From CAZVCJ01 sp964625745 (GTDB taxonomy: Bacteria; Chloroflexota; Anaerolineae; VGOG01): a stretch of 64,000 bases of DNA. Position numbers and translations under genes: made by a program. The notes under the pieces were generated by a model that made no database searches, was not told where the DNA came from, and saw only the letters and a list, made by a program, of their open reading frames with translations. How positions within the stretch are numbered: the stretch's first letter is position 1; the number at the start of each line of letters is the position of its first letter. Positions 30,859-41,700 of this stretch are shown here, piece after piece. The DNA is taken from contig CAZVCJ010000004.1 of assembly GCA_964625745.1 (NCBI GenBank), positions 1 through 64,000 on the forward strand, written 5' to 3'.

Positions 30859-32532
30859 ATGTCAATGATCAAGCATGAAATCACCAAATTGATCCAACAA
30901 GCCATCCGCAAAGCCCAAAGGGAGGGCGACCTGCCTTCTTTCACCGTACCCGAAATCCCCCTGGAGCACCCCAGGCAGACTGAACACGGCGACTACGCCA
31001 CGCCCATCTGTCTGCAATTGGCCAACCTGGCCCGCATGGCTCCCATCAAGATAGCCAACATCGTCGTCAAGCATCTGCCGGAGACAGACTACTTGGGCAA
31101 GATCGAGATTGCCCATCCTGGCTACATCAACTTCGCCCTGGGTGATGCCTGGCTGGCTCAGCAGGTGGAGGCGATCCTGGCGGCTGGCGAGGACTATGGC
31201 AACATTGACATCGGCCAGGGCAAGAAGGTGCAGGTGGAGTACGGCAGCGCCAATCCCACTGGCCCGCTGCACGTGGGCAGCGGGCGCAACGTGGTGTTGG
31301 GCGATAGCCTGGCCAACGTGCTGGAGGCGGCTGGCTATGAAGTCCAGCGGGAGTACTACGTCAATGACGCCGGCTCGCAGATGCTACTTTTCAACGAGAC
31401 CCTCTACGCCCGCTATGCTCAGGCCCTCGGCTGCGAAGGCCCTATTCCTGAAAAGGGTTATCGTGGAACTTACCTGGCCGAGTGGGGGCAAGAGATCGCC
31501 AAGGAGGAGGGCGACAAGTACTTGAACATGCCCCAGGCTGAGGCGGTGGCGGCCATCGGCAAGGTGGGGCTGGCCAAGGCGCTGGGCTGCATTGAAGGCG
31601 ACGTGGAGCTATTGGGCATCCATTACGATCGCTGGTATTCGGAGCAGAGCCTCTACGACGATGGCTACTTCGCCAGGATCATGACCCTCCTCCGTCAGAG
31701 CGGGCACATCGTCGAGCGAGAGGGGGCGGTATGGTTCACGGCTACTGACCTGGGCGGGGACAAGGACGAGGTGATTGTTCGTTCCGACGGCCAGCCGGGC
31801 TATTTCGCTTCGGACATCGCCTATCATTACAACAAGTTCGTGGCACGGGGCTTCGATTGGGTCATTGATATCTGGGGCGCGGATCATCAGGGCCACGTCC
31901 CGCGGATGAAGGCCATGATGCGCGCGCTGGGATTGGGCCCGGAGAGGCTGACCCTGCTCATCTATCAGTTGGTCACTCTCAAGCGCGGAGGCGAGGTGGT
32001 GCGCCTCTCCAGGCGCACTGGTGACATCATCACCCTGCGGGAGGTCATCGAGGACGTGGGCCCTGATGCGGTGCGCTTCTTCCTCCTGTCGCGCGCTGCG
32101 GACAGTCAGATGGACTTCGACCTGGACCTGGCCGTGGAGCAGTCGGCCGAGAACCCCGTTTACTACGTCCAGTATGGCCACGCCCGCATCGCCAGCATCC
32201 TGCGGTACGCCAGGCAACCGATTCCCGATTTCGCAGATGGTGGCGTATCACTGTTGCGGCATCCCGCGGAATTGGCCCTCGTCCGCTACATGCTACTGTT
32301 GCCCGAGGTGGTGGAGCAAGCAGCTGAGAACCTGGCCCCCCACTACCTGACCTACTACGCCCAGGACCTGGCCAGCGCGTTTCATTCCTTCTACAAAGAG
32401 TGCCGCGTCGTCTCCTCCGATCCCGCCGACGCCGAACTAAACAAAGCCCGTCTCAAGTTGGTCTCGGCGGCCCAGGTCGTGTTGGCCAAAACGTTGAGAC
32501 TGATGGGCATGACTGCGCCGGAGAGGATGTGA
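30859..32532 (+). CDS. argS: Arginyl-tRNA synthetase
   Basis: 557 residues, class Ia. The HIGH-type motif is GPLHVGSGRN (near 134-143), the KMSKS region is reduced to VRLSRRTGDIITL, and WGADHQGHVPRMKAMM lies before it. The C-terminal DALR anticodon domain contains NPVYYVQYGHARI. Two ATGs occur (30859, 30865); either may be used after GTGAGG. It is 8 bases after hicA, so the toxin pair and argS may be cotranscribed. Confidence 0.96.
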   Translation: MSMIKHEITKLIQQAIRKAQREGDLPSFTVPEIPLEHPRQTEHGDYATPICLQLANLARMAPIKIANIVVKHLPETDYLGKIEIAHPGYINFALGDAWLAQQVEAILAAGEDYGNIDIGQGKKVQVEYGSANPTGPLHVGSGRNVVLGDSLANVLEAAGYEVQREYYVNDAGSQMLLFNETLYARYAQALGCEGPIPEKGYRGTYLAEWGQEIAKEEGDKYLNMPQAEAVAAIGKVGLAKALGCIEGDVELLGIHYDRWYSEQSLYDDGYFARIMTLLRQSGHIVEREGAVWFTATDLGGDKDEVIVRSDGQPGYFASDIAYHYNKFVARGFDWVIDIWGADHQGHVPRMKAMMRALGLGPERLTLLIYQLVTLKRGGEVVRLSRRTGDIITLREVIEDVGPDAVRFFLLSRAADSQMDFDLDLAVEQSAENPVYYVQYGHARIASILRYARQPIPDFADGGVSLLRHPAELALVRYMLLLPEVVEQAAENLAPHYLTYYAQDLASAFHSFYKECRVVSSDPADAELNKARLKLVSAAQVVLAKTLRLMGMTAPERM

Positions 32533-32569
32533 GCGAAGAGTTTCGTGTTGCGAGTTCCGGGTTTCGGGT

Positions 32570-32598
32570 TTGACAACTCCAGGTCTTGGCAGTATAAT
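32570..32598 (+). promoter_or_regulatory. Consensus promoter of tRNA-Val
   Basis: TTGACA, 17-base spacer, TATAAT, 10 bases before the mature tRNA start. The -35 hexamer overlaps the end of a 'gagttccgggtttcgggttt' segment that resembles the dispersed 'gagtttcgagtttcga' repeats at 53620-53690, so a repeat may have contributed promoter sequence. Confidence 0.8.
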
Positions 32599-32608
32599 CA
32601 GAACTGAG

Positions 32609-32682
32609 GGGCGAATAGCTCAGTTGGATAGAGCGCTTCCCTTACAAGGAAGAGGTCACAGGTTCAAGTCCTGTTTCGCCCA
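32609..32682 (+). tRNA. tRNA-Val (anticodon TAC)
   Basis: A 7-bp acceptor stem GGGCGAA/TTCGCCC, a D arm with AGCTCAGTTGGAT-AGAGC, an anticodon arm CTTCC-cttacaa-GGAAG with anticodon TAC, and a T arm ACAGG-TTCAAGT-CCTGT form a full cloverleaf with discriminator A. The CCA end is not encoded (ACCT follows). Confidence 0.95.
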
Positions 32683-32709
32683 CCTTGATTGATAATGACG
32701 CTCAAAACG

Positions 32710-32743
32710 AAAGGTTCTGGCGAATCGTCTGTCAGAACCTTTT
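32710..32743. terminator. Bidirectional terminator between tRNA-Val and the giant gene
   Basis: AAAGGTTCTG and CAGAACCTTT form a 10-bp stem around a 13-base loop, followed by a T-rich tract on both strands. It ends the tRNA transcript on the plus strand and the giant gene transcript on the minus strand. Confidence 0.75.
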
Positions 32744-32772
32744 GCTTTGCGAAACTTTGGGGATATGGATGT

Positions 32773-35700
32773 CTAGGTCTTGCGCCTCCAGATCAGCGCA
32801 ACCGCGAGGGCGGCGAGCACAACCAGCGCTGCCAACCCCAGCCACGACGCCAGCAACTCTAGCCTGTTCACCGGCACGATGATGCCGCCAACGGGCACTG
32901 GGGGCTGAGGAGGCGGCTGCCCAGGGCCCCCGGGTTCTGTGATGACGCCATTGGCGACGAGGTCGTCATCACCATCACCGCCATCGGTGATGGTGATGGT
33001 AATGACATTGTCACCATCGTTGTCACCCATGGGGATCTGGTACCAATGGTTGGCCGGATTGGCGACCGTCGGGCCATACTTCCAATACTGGGTATCGGGG
33101 GGCATGTCGTCTGGCAGGGAGATAGTGACCTCCACTGTCCCGCCGGGAGCAAGGCCCTCGATGGTGAAGTTGAAAAAGCCGTGGAGGAAATCCAGGCTTG
33201 GGGCATCAGCAGGGGATGGATTCCCCACGCCGGCGATGAAGGAGAAGTATCCCGCGCTGGCCTGTAGGGTGAAGCTCCCCGACCCTGTGCTGGTTGGCAG
33301 ATCGTTGGCTGTATCATCACAAGCGTTGCCCACACCATCTCCATCGAGGTCTTCCTGGCCAGGGTTGGCATGGTTGGGACAGTTATCGCAGGCATCGCCT
33401 GCCTCATCATCATCGGCGTCAGCCTGATCTGGGTTCGACACCAATGGGCAGTTGTCCTCATCGTCGGGAATACTGTCGCCGTCACTATCAGACAGAGCAA
33501 CCTCCACGTAGAGTGGCCCCTCCAGGCGTATGTTCCCGACCAGGTCGTGCGCTTCTAGCCAGAGAGCGTACGTGCCTCCCGTGTCGGGCCGCAGTGTGTA
33601 AACCCATTCCTCTCCGACGCGGGCCGTCAGGTCACGGTAGGAGGCTGCATCCGGCGGATCCACGCGCACGTAGACTTCGTCTACGCCACCGCCATCGCTC
33701 ACCTGGCCAGCCAGGACCAGCGTCGGCGACAACTCATACATCATGGTGATGACGACGGTGGTGGTCAGCGCCGGCGGCACCACGTCCAGTTGATAGGTCA
33801 GACTGATCGGCTCGGGCGTGCGGTTGCCCACACCGTCCAGGCCGTAGATAGAGAGCGTAACCGATAGGCCGTCTGCGCCCTCAATCAAGGGTAGTGGGTA
33901 GTTCCACCTCCCTGCTGTGGAGAGGGCTGCGCTTTGCGGCGTCAGGCTCAGGCGGCTGCGGTTGTACGTGCCTTCGTTCAGTAGTGGATTGAGGTCGCAG
34001 ATATTCAGTTGCCACATGCCCTGGGATGCCTCTCCGATGAAGGTGCTGAGCGACGAGAAGGGCTGTGCAGGCCGGTCGAAGTATGGTTCTGTCGGATCGT
34101 CCTGGATGGGCGCGTGCAGCGGCCCGCTGGCGGCGTCGTCGAGCCACACGTCGTAGTTGGCGAAGCCGTAGGTCGCGCCACTGGGAGCGATCACCAGGGC
34201 GCGCGTCCCCGACGGAGAGACCAATTCAGCCACGATCTCCTCACGAGCGGGATGGGTGGCGTTGAAGCCCAGGTCCACGTCGCCGACGATGAAGGCATCG
34301 GCCACGGTGAAGGTTCGGGTGATCTCACCCCCACCACAGTAGGTCGTGGCGGTGATGACGTCGGTGATGATGCCGGTAATGACGATGGGCGCGGTAGGAA
34401 CGTCGTCGTAGAAGTGGGCTGTGTCGGTGGGAGCCTGGGTGCTGAGCAAGGTGGCTGCTGACTCACAGACGGTTTCCTCGTCTACCTCGCGGCAGACCTG
34501 CACCACGACGCTGCTATGGGTGTCGCTGATCGGGCCGGTGAGCAACTCTCCACCCGGGCCAATGAACTGCCCGTCCACAGCGGCTCGCGCTTCGTCATCC
34601 AGCGCCACTGTCGGCGGCGTAGCATCCACCACTACGACGTGCCACGGTATCGTCCAATCGCTGACGTGGTCGTAGCCGTCGGTGGCCCTGGCCCGAAGCT
34701 CGAACTCGTCACCGTCGCTCCCGACTACATTCCATTCGCACGTCCACTGTCCATCGTGGGGCATGGCGTCGGGGCAATTGAGCACGGTGACGCCGCCCAG
34801 CGGGTCGCGCACCTCCACTTCCACCAGCGGCACGCCCGATGGGTCGGAGGCGTAACCGCGCACGGTGTTGGCACCCGGCCCGACGACCAGCTTCGGGACC
34901 TCAATGCCCACGTGCTGTGGCGGGTCAATGTCCACGGCGTGGTCGGCCCACACCCACTCCAGCGGCGGCTGCGTTGGGATGCCGGTCGTCCCGCTGAAGG
35001 GATTGCGGGCATCGAACACCAGGCCGTCCAGTATCGCCCACTGCAAAAGCTGGCGGCAAACCTCCGGCGGCAGGCCGTCCACGTTGACACAGCGCTCGTA
35101 GCGCCAGTTGCTCTCTACCTCCACGACCCCGCTGAAAGTCACTGTCACGGTGTCGCCGGGGGCGACGGAACCTACGTTCAGTTGCCGGTACTCCATGTAG
35201 CCTTGATCCAGGCGGCTGCCGTCCGGCAGGCTCAGGGCGGAGTAGGCCAGGACGAACGCCTGGACGTCCAGGGCCTCGCTCGTGCCCCGGTTGGAAACGC
35301 GCAAGGTGTAGCTGATGACGTCGTCCTGGCCCACTGGCGGGTGGGTGTTGTCCAGAAAGGTGAACTGCTGGCTCTTGGGGCCAGATTCCTGGAAGAGGGT
35401 CTCCCACTGCCAGAAAAGGTCGTCGCCGAACAGGGCGTAGGTGGTGCCCAGCGGCTCCACAGTAAGCTCCACGCGCAGGTCGCTATCCACGAAACCCTGG
35501 CTGGTGGGCGGTTCCTGCAAGGCCTCGGTGTACGGGCAGAGCAGTGGCCCCAGGCTGGGCCAGCGGTAGAAATTCGGCAGCACGAAGTTGCGCTGCGTCG
35601 CCGCTTGCACCGCGGCCAGCGGATTGACGGCCAGCACGCTGTTGAGCAGGTTCCGGTCCGGCATGGCCGACCACAGGCGCAGGGCGTCTTCCTCGCTCGC

Positions 35701-38700
35701 CGCCGCCAGCAGGCCAAGAGAGTTGGTCGCCGGATTGGAGATGTCCAGCAGGTCGAACGGCAAGTACAGGTCCGTGATGCCGTTGTTCCACTGGTACTGC
35801 TCAGCCGTAAGCCAGAGGCTCAAATCCCATCCTTCGGTGACCTCGTTCCACTCCCACAGGGCGGCCGTCTCGCTATCCACCACCCACACCAGGTAGTCGG
35901 CCTGCATGGCCATGCTCTGGAGCGCGGCGACGGTCTGGCTCTGGCGCACCTGTTCAAACTCTGGCCATTCCGACGTCACCAGCTCAGGCAGGTTACCCGG
36001 CAGGTAGATGCCGGGCGCGGGGCCGCCATAGGGATTGAGGAGCTGCGTTGCACCGCCCGACCTGGTGTCCAGGTAGATGAACAGGTCGCCTTCGACGTCC
36101 CAGTTGGCGCCGACCCAGGCCAGGCGCAAGGCGTTGGCATCCCAGGTAGCGTAGAATTCCTGGTTCTCAGAGAGGGATGCGCCGGTCGGGGCTCGGTCGG
36201 CCACGCTGCGGCTCCGTCCCATTTGCGTGCAGCCGCTGTCCATCCAGCCGTGGTAGAGGAGGCCGGTTGGCAACTGCGTGCGGATGAGGTCTGGCGTGAG
36301 GGGCGCGTCCACGTAGACCGGCCCCTCGGTCTGCTCCTGCCAGTTGCCATAGATGTCCACCGAAACGACGTGGGCGTACACCTCATGCGCTTCACTGATG
36401 ACCTGAGTATAGCTGTAGGCCGTCCCTGCGGGGACATAAAGCGTCCCTTCCGTGTTCGTCGGGCTGTCGGTCCAGCCAACCCGGTAGCCCGCGACGCCGC
36501 TGCCGTCGGTAGACAGCGTCCACTCGATGACCAGTTGGTTGCCGTCGGTGATGGTCTGGCGCGGCTCAACGGGGTGGTACGCGCCCAGGGCATCGAAGTA
36601 GCCCAGCGTGATGGTGACGGCCTCGGGTGCTTGCATATCGAAGAGCAGCGTAGCAGTGGTGGCGTTGGTGTGACTGGCGAAGTCGGTAGCTCTGGCGGTG
36701 ACGTCGTAATTCACACCGTCCGGATCGGCGTCATCGATGGGCCAGGTGTAGCGCCAGACGGGGCTGATGGCTTCGCCCGTCAGCGAAGCGGCGCCCCAGC
36801 CACGGTCGTCGGGGTTCACGTCCACGCGCGCTACGCCGAAGTTGTCCGCAGCGTTACCAGAGAGGACGGCCGCTCCCTGGGCAGCGCGTCGGGCCGTGGT
36901 GATGACCGTGGTGTCGAAGGTGGGTGGTGCCGGGGGCTGCAGGTCCACCGTGACCGTGATGGGGTGCGTCGTGGTCTGCACCTGGCTTATCCAGTCGGAC
37001 ACTTCAGAATTGAGAGTGTAGTAGCCTTCACCCAGCGGTGTGTAGGATGTAGTCCACGTCGTTTCGGTGACTGCGCCAGGATCGGGCGAGTCGGGCCAGC
37101 CAGTATCGTAGAACGGTGCGCTGTTGACGGTGACGGTGAGGGTCTGCAGATAGTTCTCCGCGTAGGCCTGGCCTTCTACGCCGAAGGCTGCGGTCGTCGA
37201 GAACGCCGTGCCGTTGCTGGGGGTGATGACGGCCGAGTCCAGCGATAGTGGTGGTGGCGGCGTCGGCGTGGGCGTCGGGGTGGGTGTCGCTGTTGGCTCC
37301 TGGGTTGGTGTGGGCGTCGGACCCCATTCCGACGGTGGCCACGGCGTCGGTGTGGGCGGTATCGGCACGTCTATTGGATAGGTCGCCGTGGTGCAATGGT
37401 CGTAGGCATCGCAGACGTAGTGAGCCAGAAACGGAAGCGCGCCGTTGACCTGGCAGGTGGCCGTGATTCGAACCAGCCGGTTGGTGTCGGTGGTCACCTC
37501 GCTATACCAGGATGAAATCTCGTGGAAGTAGGTGCGCTGCCAGGTATCCTCAGGGCAGGGACAGCCGATGAAAGTATCCTCGTCCAGGTTCAAGTCCTCG
37601 ACATAACAGGTCACCTCGGTAGGGCCAAACGGTAGGCTTAGCCATTTGAGGCCAGGCTCGGCGCGCGGAGCGGCCGTGTCTACCATCCCGTTCCAGACCG
37701 CCGCCTTGCCACCGTGATAGGGCCAGGGCTGTACGTCATGGCTCTCCAACCTGAGCTCGTAGAAGCCCTCCAGATCCGGCATCTCGTAGGTCCAGGTGGT
37801 CGTAGTGATGCCCCAGCCAGATTCAGCCAGCGTGGCGCGTCCGCTGTGGTAGTAGTACCATGACTTCCAGAGCTCGGCGACCGGCTCGAATTTCACGTAC
37901 AGGATGCCGACGCCGCTGTCGACCGGTCCCGGATCGGTGATGACGCCGGTCAGGGTCACGTCGTTGCAGGCGATGGCGTCGGTGTATGGCCCCATGTATT
38001 GCAGGTCGGCTACTGGTGGGGTGTTGTCCACCTCGAACACACCGTAGACCGCTTCTGGTAAGTAGTTGCCCGCGTCGTCCCTGGCGCGCATGTAGAGGGT
38101 GTACACGCCGGTGGGGTTGGGCAGCGCATTTCCTTCGTTGTCAAAGGCAGGCAGTGCGTAGTTCAGCTCCCATTGATGGGCTGAACCGTCCCCGGCAGAG
38201 AATCTGAGGCTCGTCCAGCCACCGCCGGCCCTGACGTGCGTCTCTTCCTCCGGGCTTATCCGCCGACGATGCTGGCCTTGCAGCAGCACGTACAGGGATC
38301 CATTGGTGCTGTCTTCTACTGTACCTTTCACCCAGACCCACCAGCGTCCCTGGCTGTCGTCCCAGGCCTTGCCGCGCACTTCGGTCACAGTGAGCTGCGG
38401 CGGGGTGCGATCAATGAACACACCGATGCTGGAGGGATTGCCCACGTTGTCGGCAGGATCGTTGGCGCGGACGCTCAGGGTGTGCCACCCTTCCCCCACA
38501 GCACTGGTGTCCCAATCCCAGGTCCAGGTCTCTGCGCCGTCGGCTTCCTGCCACGCTCCACCATCCACCCTGACCTCCACCTTGGTCACGTAGGTGTTGT
38601 CCCGCGCCTCGCCGCCGATGGGCAGCGTGCCGGTTTCGCCAATGTGCTGGTCGTCGGCCAGCGAGGTGATGTCTGCGGTAGGCAGGGTGCCGTCCACTAT

Positions 38701-41700
38701 GACCTCGTCTTCGACCTGCTGCTCGCTTCTGCCCAGCGGCGTGGTGGTTTCGTGCAGCGCCGTCCGGTTGATGTGCAGGTGTTCCCCGTCGTGGGTTGTG
38801 CGCGACACCAGGCACTCAGTCACCGAGTCGTCCAACGCTTTGACCTTTTGGTACAGGGTCTTGATTTCCGAGGCTGAGAGCACCCCTGGCCATACGGCGA
38901 GTTCGTCCACCAGGCCGCGGAAGTAGTTGCCCCAACGGGCCTTGCCGATGCGCAGGGGGCCGCTGCCCCAGTAGTAGCGGGCGGTGGTGTCCTGAGCCAC
39001 CTGCACGCCGTCGCGGTAGATAGTGCGCTGCCCGGTCCCGAAGTCGTAGCTACAGGCCCAGTGGTGCCAGTCGGTGTCGCTGTACTGATTCGACGTGACC
39101 AGGTAGTTGGTCGTGTCAAAGGCGCAGATGAACCGGTTGTTGCTCCAGAAGCCGATGTATAAGTCCCTGTCGGAGCCGGCGCTTCCCTGGCTGACGATGT
39201 ATTCGTCTCGGTTGGTCCACTCACGTTTGGCCCAGAAGGCGATGGTGAAGGAGGACCCAGCGATCGGCACGTCGGCGCCGGTGATGACGTCGTCAGTCCC
39301 GTCGAACTTGACCGCGTTGTAGGCTATGCCCTCCTTGCCGGCCTGAGGGCATTGCCCGGCGCTGCACTCAGCGGCGCCGTAGCCGCTGCGGGCGGCGTTG
39401 TTGAAGGTTTCGGCTCCGCTGACCTCGTCGAAGGGATAGACCACCAGCGCGCCCAGGTAGTCGTCTACGACTTCGCCTTCCGACAGGGCGCGGGGATAGA
39501 TGGTCAATTCGTCGAAGTAGCCCTTGAAGAACCGCTTGTCGTCGCAACCGTAGGTGTTGCAGGGTTGGACACCCACAGCCACACCCATGATCACAGATTG
39601 TGTGTGCAAGTTCGAGGACGACCGCTCGCCAGTGGCACGCAGTTTGCCGTCCACGTAGAGGTGCTGGCCGCCCACGCCGCCGCCGAAGGTATTAGCCACG
39701 TGGTGCCATTGGCCATCGGCGAAGTTCTTGCCCGACGAGCAGATGACCTCAGACTCCGTGGTATTCGGGTTGCCCTCGCCTAGCTTCGCGCAGAGGTTGC
39801 CGTTGAGGAGATAAATGTCGCGGTCGTGGTCATCGTAGTTGAACGCAGCAGCGTCGCCTACAGAGTAGATGCCACAAGTGTCACATTCGGCCTTGAACCA
39901 GAAGGTAATGCCGTAGGAGGAAACAGACAAGCCCACGCCCCCTGCCCTGATCCAAGCACCTTCCTCAAAGGTTGCACCACCCGTTTCATGGTGTCCCTCG
40001 AAATACACGGCGTTGCCACGCTTGCCTTCCTTTCCAGATGGTATGTAGTCTTGCCAACAGCTAGCGTCGTGGTCAAAGCCGGAACTGTCGGCGAAAGTGC
40101 AGGCCGTATCCCCTTCTTCGTCGAAGTGGAACAGGGCAGCGATGCGCGGCTCGGCGCAGGTCACGTCCAGGAGGTAGCTTTTGCCGGGTGCCTCTGTGCG
40201 CCCCCGCTCGCCGCGCAGCTCGCCGTTCATCCCCACCCCCTGGGAGTAGACGGTGTACTGGCCGTTCAAGCTCCAGGCCACCGCCCAGCCGCCGTTCACC
40301 GGATCGTTGCTCACGGCAGCCTCCCAGCCTGCTTGATCGGAGAGGTTGCCGACGGTGAATTCGTCCGGCGTGTTTGACCCAGCCAGGATGCGCCCGCGCA
40401 GGGAACGGTTGCTGCCGCTCCGGCTGGTGTAGATGACGAGGGTTCGGCCGCTCAGGGGATCGTAAGCGATCCGGGGACTCCATTCGCTGGCTGCGCTGGC
40501 AGAGACGGCCTCTGGTTCGGTGGCTGACTGGCCGGAGATGTAGGCGGTGTAGATATCGCTGCCCCGCTCCCACACTGCCTGATAGCGGTCGCCAACCCAG
40601 GCCAGCTTGGGAAAGCTCACATTGCTCGCGGAATCCAGCGTCAGCACCCCACCGCTCTTGTCGCCGTTGGCGAGCACGTGGCGCACCTTGATTTGCTCGT
40701 CGCCTGAGCACTCTCGCATCCAGGCTACCAGGAAGTTATCGCCATCGCTGGCCACGGTAGCGCCCCAGGCCTCACATTCTCCACCCGCAGACTCTACCTG
40801 GTGCAAACTCAGCGAGCCCCAGTTGGATGTAGCGCTCCTCCACGTAACCCAATAGGTGCCGTAGTTGTTCTTATATGAATAGACCACCAGGCACCTGCCG
40901 CTGTCGTTACAGGCGATGGCTGGCTCCGACGTTGCGCTCCAGCCTGCTTCGGCGAACACGTCAACGCCGCTGTCCGTGATGCCAGCGGGCGAGACACGGT
41001 AGCCGCGCACACGGTAGTCTTCTCGACTCACGGCAGCGTAGGCCGTGTTCCAGCCGTTGACCGATACGGCAGCCAGGCTCAACGCCTTTGGATAGCTGGT
41101 AGCGTGGCTATCGGTCTGCCAGGGGTCCCAGGCCCAGACCGACGGCGTGTGCAACTGCGACTTCACGTCGGTGGTGAGGGTCACGGTCTGGTTGCCGGTG
41201 CCCGCCGGCACGGTGAGGTCGGTGTACAGCGACTGGGACTTGTCCTTGGCGATGTCGAAGGTCATCTCCAGGGGGAAGCCCGTCAGCGGGTCGGCCTCTA
41301 GCTCGGTCGTGCCGCGCACCCAGAGGGGGCTGCCTGTCTCCACGTTGTTCTGCACGGTGGTGGTGAAGGGGAAGGTCTGCGTGGGCTTCACGACTTTGTC
41401 TGGGTCCCCCACCTCGGTGTACACCCCGATGGGGTTGGTGTTCCAGATGTAGGGGTTAAAGAGATTGTTGTTGTAGCAGTCCCGCCGCTCGCTTTCGTCA
41501 TCGAGCTTGCCGCACTCGGTGTGTAGCGTGCGCTCGAAGAGGTCGTCCATTCCGTCACTATCCGCGTCGGCGTTCAAGGGATCGCTGAAAATCCTGGTTT
41601 TCTCAGGATACCTGTAGTAGAAGTCCCAGCCCTCTGTTTCCGCCGCGTCGGTGATGCCGTCGCCGTCGGTGTCGGGGCGGTTGGGATCGCTGCCCAGGAA

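Noticed and set aside
34516..37248. A 910-codon plus-strand open frame, and other long frames at 42232-42837, 43615-44148 and 44170-45183.
   Set aside because: They lie opposite the giant minus-strand gene, have no ribosome sites or recognisable motifs, and show composition typical of antisense shadows in GC-rich DNA.
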